In this document: positions 10,102 to 11,168 of the stretch, piece after piece
Numbering within the stretch: the first letter of the stretch is position 1
Layout: each line of letters starts with the position of its first letter
Source of the DNA: Candidatus Aenigmatarchaeota archaeon
GTDB lineage: Archaea > Aenigmatarchaeota > Aenigmatarchaeia > GW2011-AR5
DNA length: 11,168 nt
Direction: 5' to 3'
NCBI GenBank assembly: GCA_016198645.1
Contig: JACQIE010000007.1
Location: 1 to 11,168, forward strand
Position numbers and translations under genes: made by a program
The notes under the pieces: generated by a model
What the model saw: the letters and a program-made list of their open reading frames with translations, nothing else
The model's database searches: none
What the model was told of the DNA's origin: nothing

Positions 10102-11133
10102 ATGATTACCGCACTTAGCAATCCGCACTCCCATGCGAAAGAGTCAATGCCCGCATGGATTCCCAAGTGGCTCGATATGAAGATACGCAAGGTAGAGCCC
10201 GCCGGTTATCGCATCGTCGGCCCGCGCAGGCATTCTGCCGTCAAGATATGCCATTATACCAGGCAGGACATACGCGGCGAAGACGTTTGTTACAAATGCA
10301 AGTTTTACGGGATAACGTCCAGCCGCTGCCTTCAGATGACTCCGGTGATGTTCTGGTGCGATTTTAATTGCAGTTTTTGCTGGCGTAATCTCGGCTATAC
10401 ACTGCCGCCACAGGGCTTCCAGTGGGACTCGCCTGACGAGATAATAGACGATGCTATAAAAGCGCAGCGAGAACTACTGATGGGTTTCTGGGGTTCAGAT
10501 GCGAGTAAGGAGAAACTGGCAAAAGCCATGGAACCGAAGCACGTTGCCATTTCTTTATCCGGCGAGCCGTGCCTTTATCCATACTTACCCGAATTCATAG
10601 ACAATCTCATTCTCAAGCGAAACATGACCGCATACCTCGTCACGAACGGCGCGCATCCCGACATGATTAGAAAGCTTGTTGCCCACCAGCCGACGAACCT
10701 TTACATTTCCGTCTACGGCCCGGACGCCGAAACTTATCAGAAGACGTGCTCGCCTAACATCGAAAATCCTTTCCCGAAAGTTCTTGAGTCGCTGTCGCTG
10801 ATGAAAAACTTTTCATGCCGCACGGTGATGAGGTTCACGATGACGAAAGATTTTAATTTCAAAGAGCCTGAGGCTTATTCAAAAATCATAAGCATGGCGC
10901 AGCCGCAGTGCGTTGAAGTCAAGGGCTACATGAACGTCGGCGGCGCGCGGGCTCGCCTTAACGCGGGCAACATGCCGCTGCATGACGAGATAATGCGCTT
11001 TGCCGAAGCCGTGGAAAAGAATACGGATTATAAAATAATGAACCAGAAGGCTAACTCGCGCGTTGTTTTGTTGCAGAGAAGCGGCGTAAACGTAAAGCCG
11101 GAAGAAGTCATGAGCAACGACGCTTTCGTTTAG
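10102..11133 (+). CDS. taw1: Taw1: radical SAM tRNA-Phe 4-demethylwyosine synthase
   Basis: Taw1 (TYW1 homologue) condenses N1-methylguanosine-37 of tRNA-Phe with two carbons of pyruvate to form the tricyclic 4-demethylwyosine. The 343-aa protein has the radical SAM motif CDFNCSFC (residues 86-93: Cys86, Cys90, Cys93) for the first 4Fe-4S cluster. Three upstream cysteines match the second cluster of the family: Cys50 in VKICHYT, Cys63 in VCYKCKFYGI and Cys76 in SSRCLQM. SLSGEPCLYPYL (154-165) and VEVKGYMNVGGARARL (near 273-288) are also typical, and the length is normal for archaeal Taw1. Its substrate would be produced by the Trm5-like enzyme at 2871 and its product used by Taw2. The start codon lies just past the inserted element, which seems to provide its TATA box, and the mRNA should be leaderless. 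Confidence 0.95.
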   Translation: MITALSNPHSHAKESMPAWIPKWLDMKIRKVEPAGYRIVGPRRHSAVKICHYTRQDIRGEDVCYKCKFYGITSSRCLQMTPVMFWCDFNCSFCWRNLGYTLPPQGFQWDSPDEIIDDAIKAQRELLMGFWGSDASKEKLAKAMEPKHVAISLSGEPCLYPYLPEFIDNLILKRNMTAYLVTNGAHPDMIRKLVAHQPTNLYISVYGPDAETYQKTCSPNIENPFPKVLESLSLMKNFSCRTVMRFTMTKDFNFKEPEAYSKIISMAQPQCVEVKGYMNVGGARARLNAGNMPLHDEIMRFAEAVEKNTDYKIMNQKANSRVVLLQRSGVNVKPEEVMSNDAFV

Positions 11134-11158
11134 GCATTATCGTCGTTCTGGACCGGCA

Positions 11159-11166
11159 TATATAAG
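11159..11166 (+). promoter_or_regulatory. TATA box for a gene beyond the right edge
   Basis: TATATAAG lies 25 nt after the taw1 stop. By the spacing used here, a start would fall near 11188, outside the window. Confidence 0.45.
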
Positions 11167-11168
11167 GC

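Overview
The window looks like chromosomal DNA of an archaeon, most likely one with a compact, bacterial-gene-rich genome (a DPANN-type lineage such as Micrarchaeota or Diapherotrites is my guess, not shown). The reasons are an archaeal-style tRNA-Pro half at the left edge, the archaeal wyosine pathway genes (Trm5, Taw1, Taw2), and the promoter layout. Nearly every first gene of a unit has an A/T-rich TATA octamer centred about 25.5 nt before its start codon, which implies leaderless mRNAs. Internal operon genes instead overlap the previous gene or carry short Shine-Dalgarno-like sequences. Adenylate kinase (zinc-lid type), GlpX and triosephosphate isomerase look bacterial in type.

Layout. 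1-38 (-): 5' half of tRNA-Pro(GGG). 131-1327 (+): MFS transporter. 1359-1703 (+): small protein of unknown function, converging on and overlapping the next unit. 2820-1653 (-): P-loop nucleotide kinase plus adenylate kinase. 2871-3668 (+): Trm5-like tRNA G37 methyltransferase, sharing one TATA box with the kinase unit. 3760-6867 (+): tight three-gene operon of a stand-alone DUF2090/IolC-type aldolase, GlpX fructose-1,6-bisphosphatase and phosphoglycerate kinase. 7257-6967 (-): unrecognised 96-aa protein. 7380-8054 (+): triosephosphate isomerase. 9052-8051 (-): two-gene unit for membrane-anchored redox/sulfur proteins (VKOR-tail-like thioredoxin fold, then rhodanese). 9886-9083 (-): Taw2. 9933-10087: a small non-coding inverted-repeat (MITE-like) element. 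10102-11133 (+): Taw1. 11159-11166: TATA box for a gene beyond the window.

How they work together. Aldolase, GlpX, PGK and TIM cover most of the route between 3-phosphoglycerate and fructose 6-phosphate; GAPDH is not here. The aldolase-like protein is a good candidate for the fructose-bisphosphate aldolase of this organism. Trm5, Taw1 and Taw2 perform successive steps on G37 of tRNA-Phe, giving a wyosine-type base. The rhodanese and thioredoxin-fold proteins are probably a paired thiol/sulfur system outside the membrane.

The most notable find is the 155-bp element between taw2 and taw1. It has 17-bp perfect terminal inverted repeats, an exact 9-bp target duplication and two long internal hairpins with GAA loops. 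Removing it in silico restores a single TATA box serving both genes. With it present, its own terminal repeat supplies a TATA octamer at exactly the same distance from the taw1 start codon.
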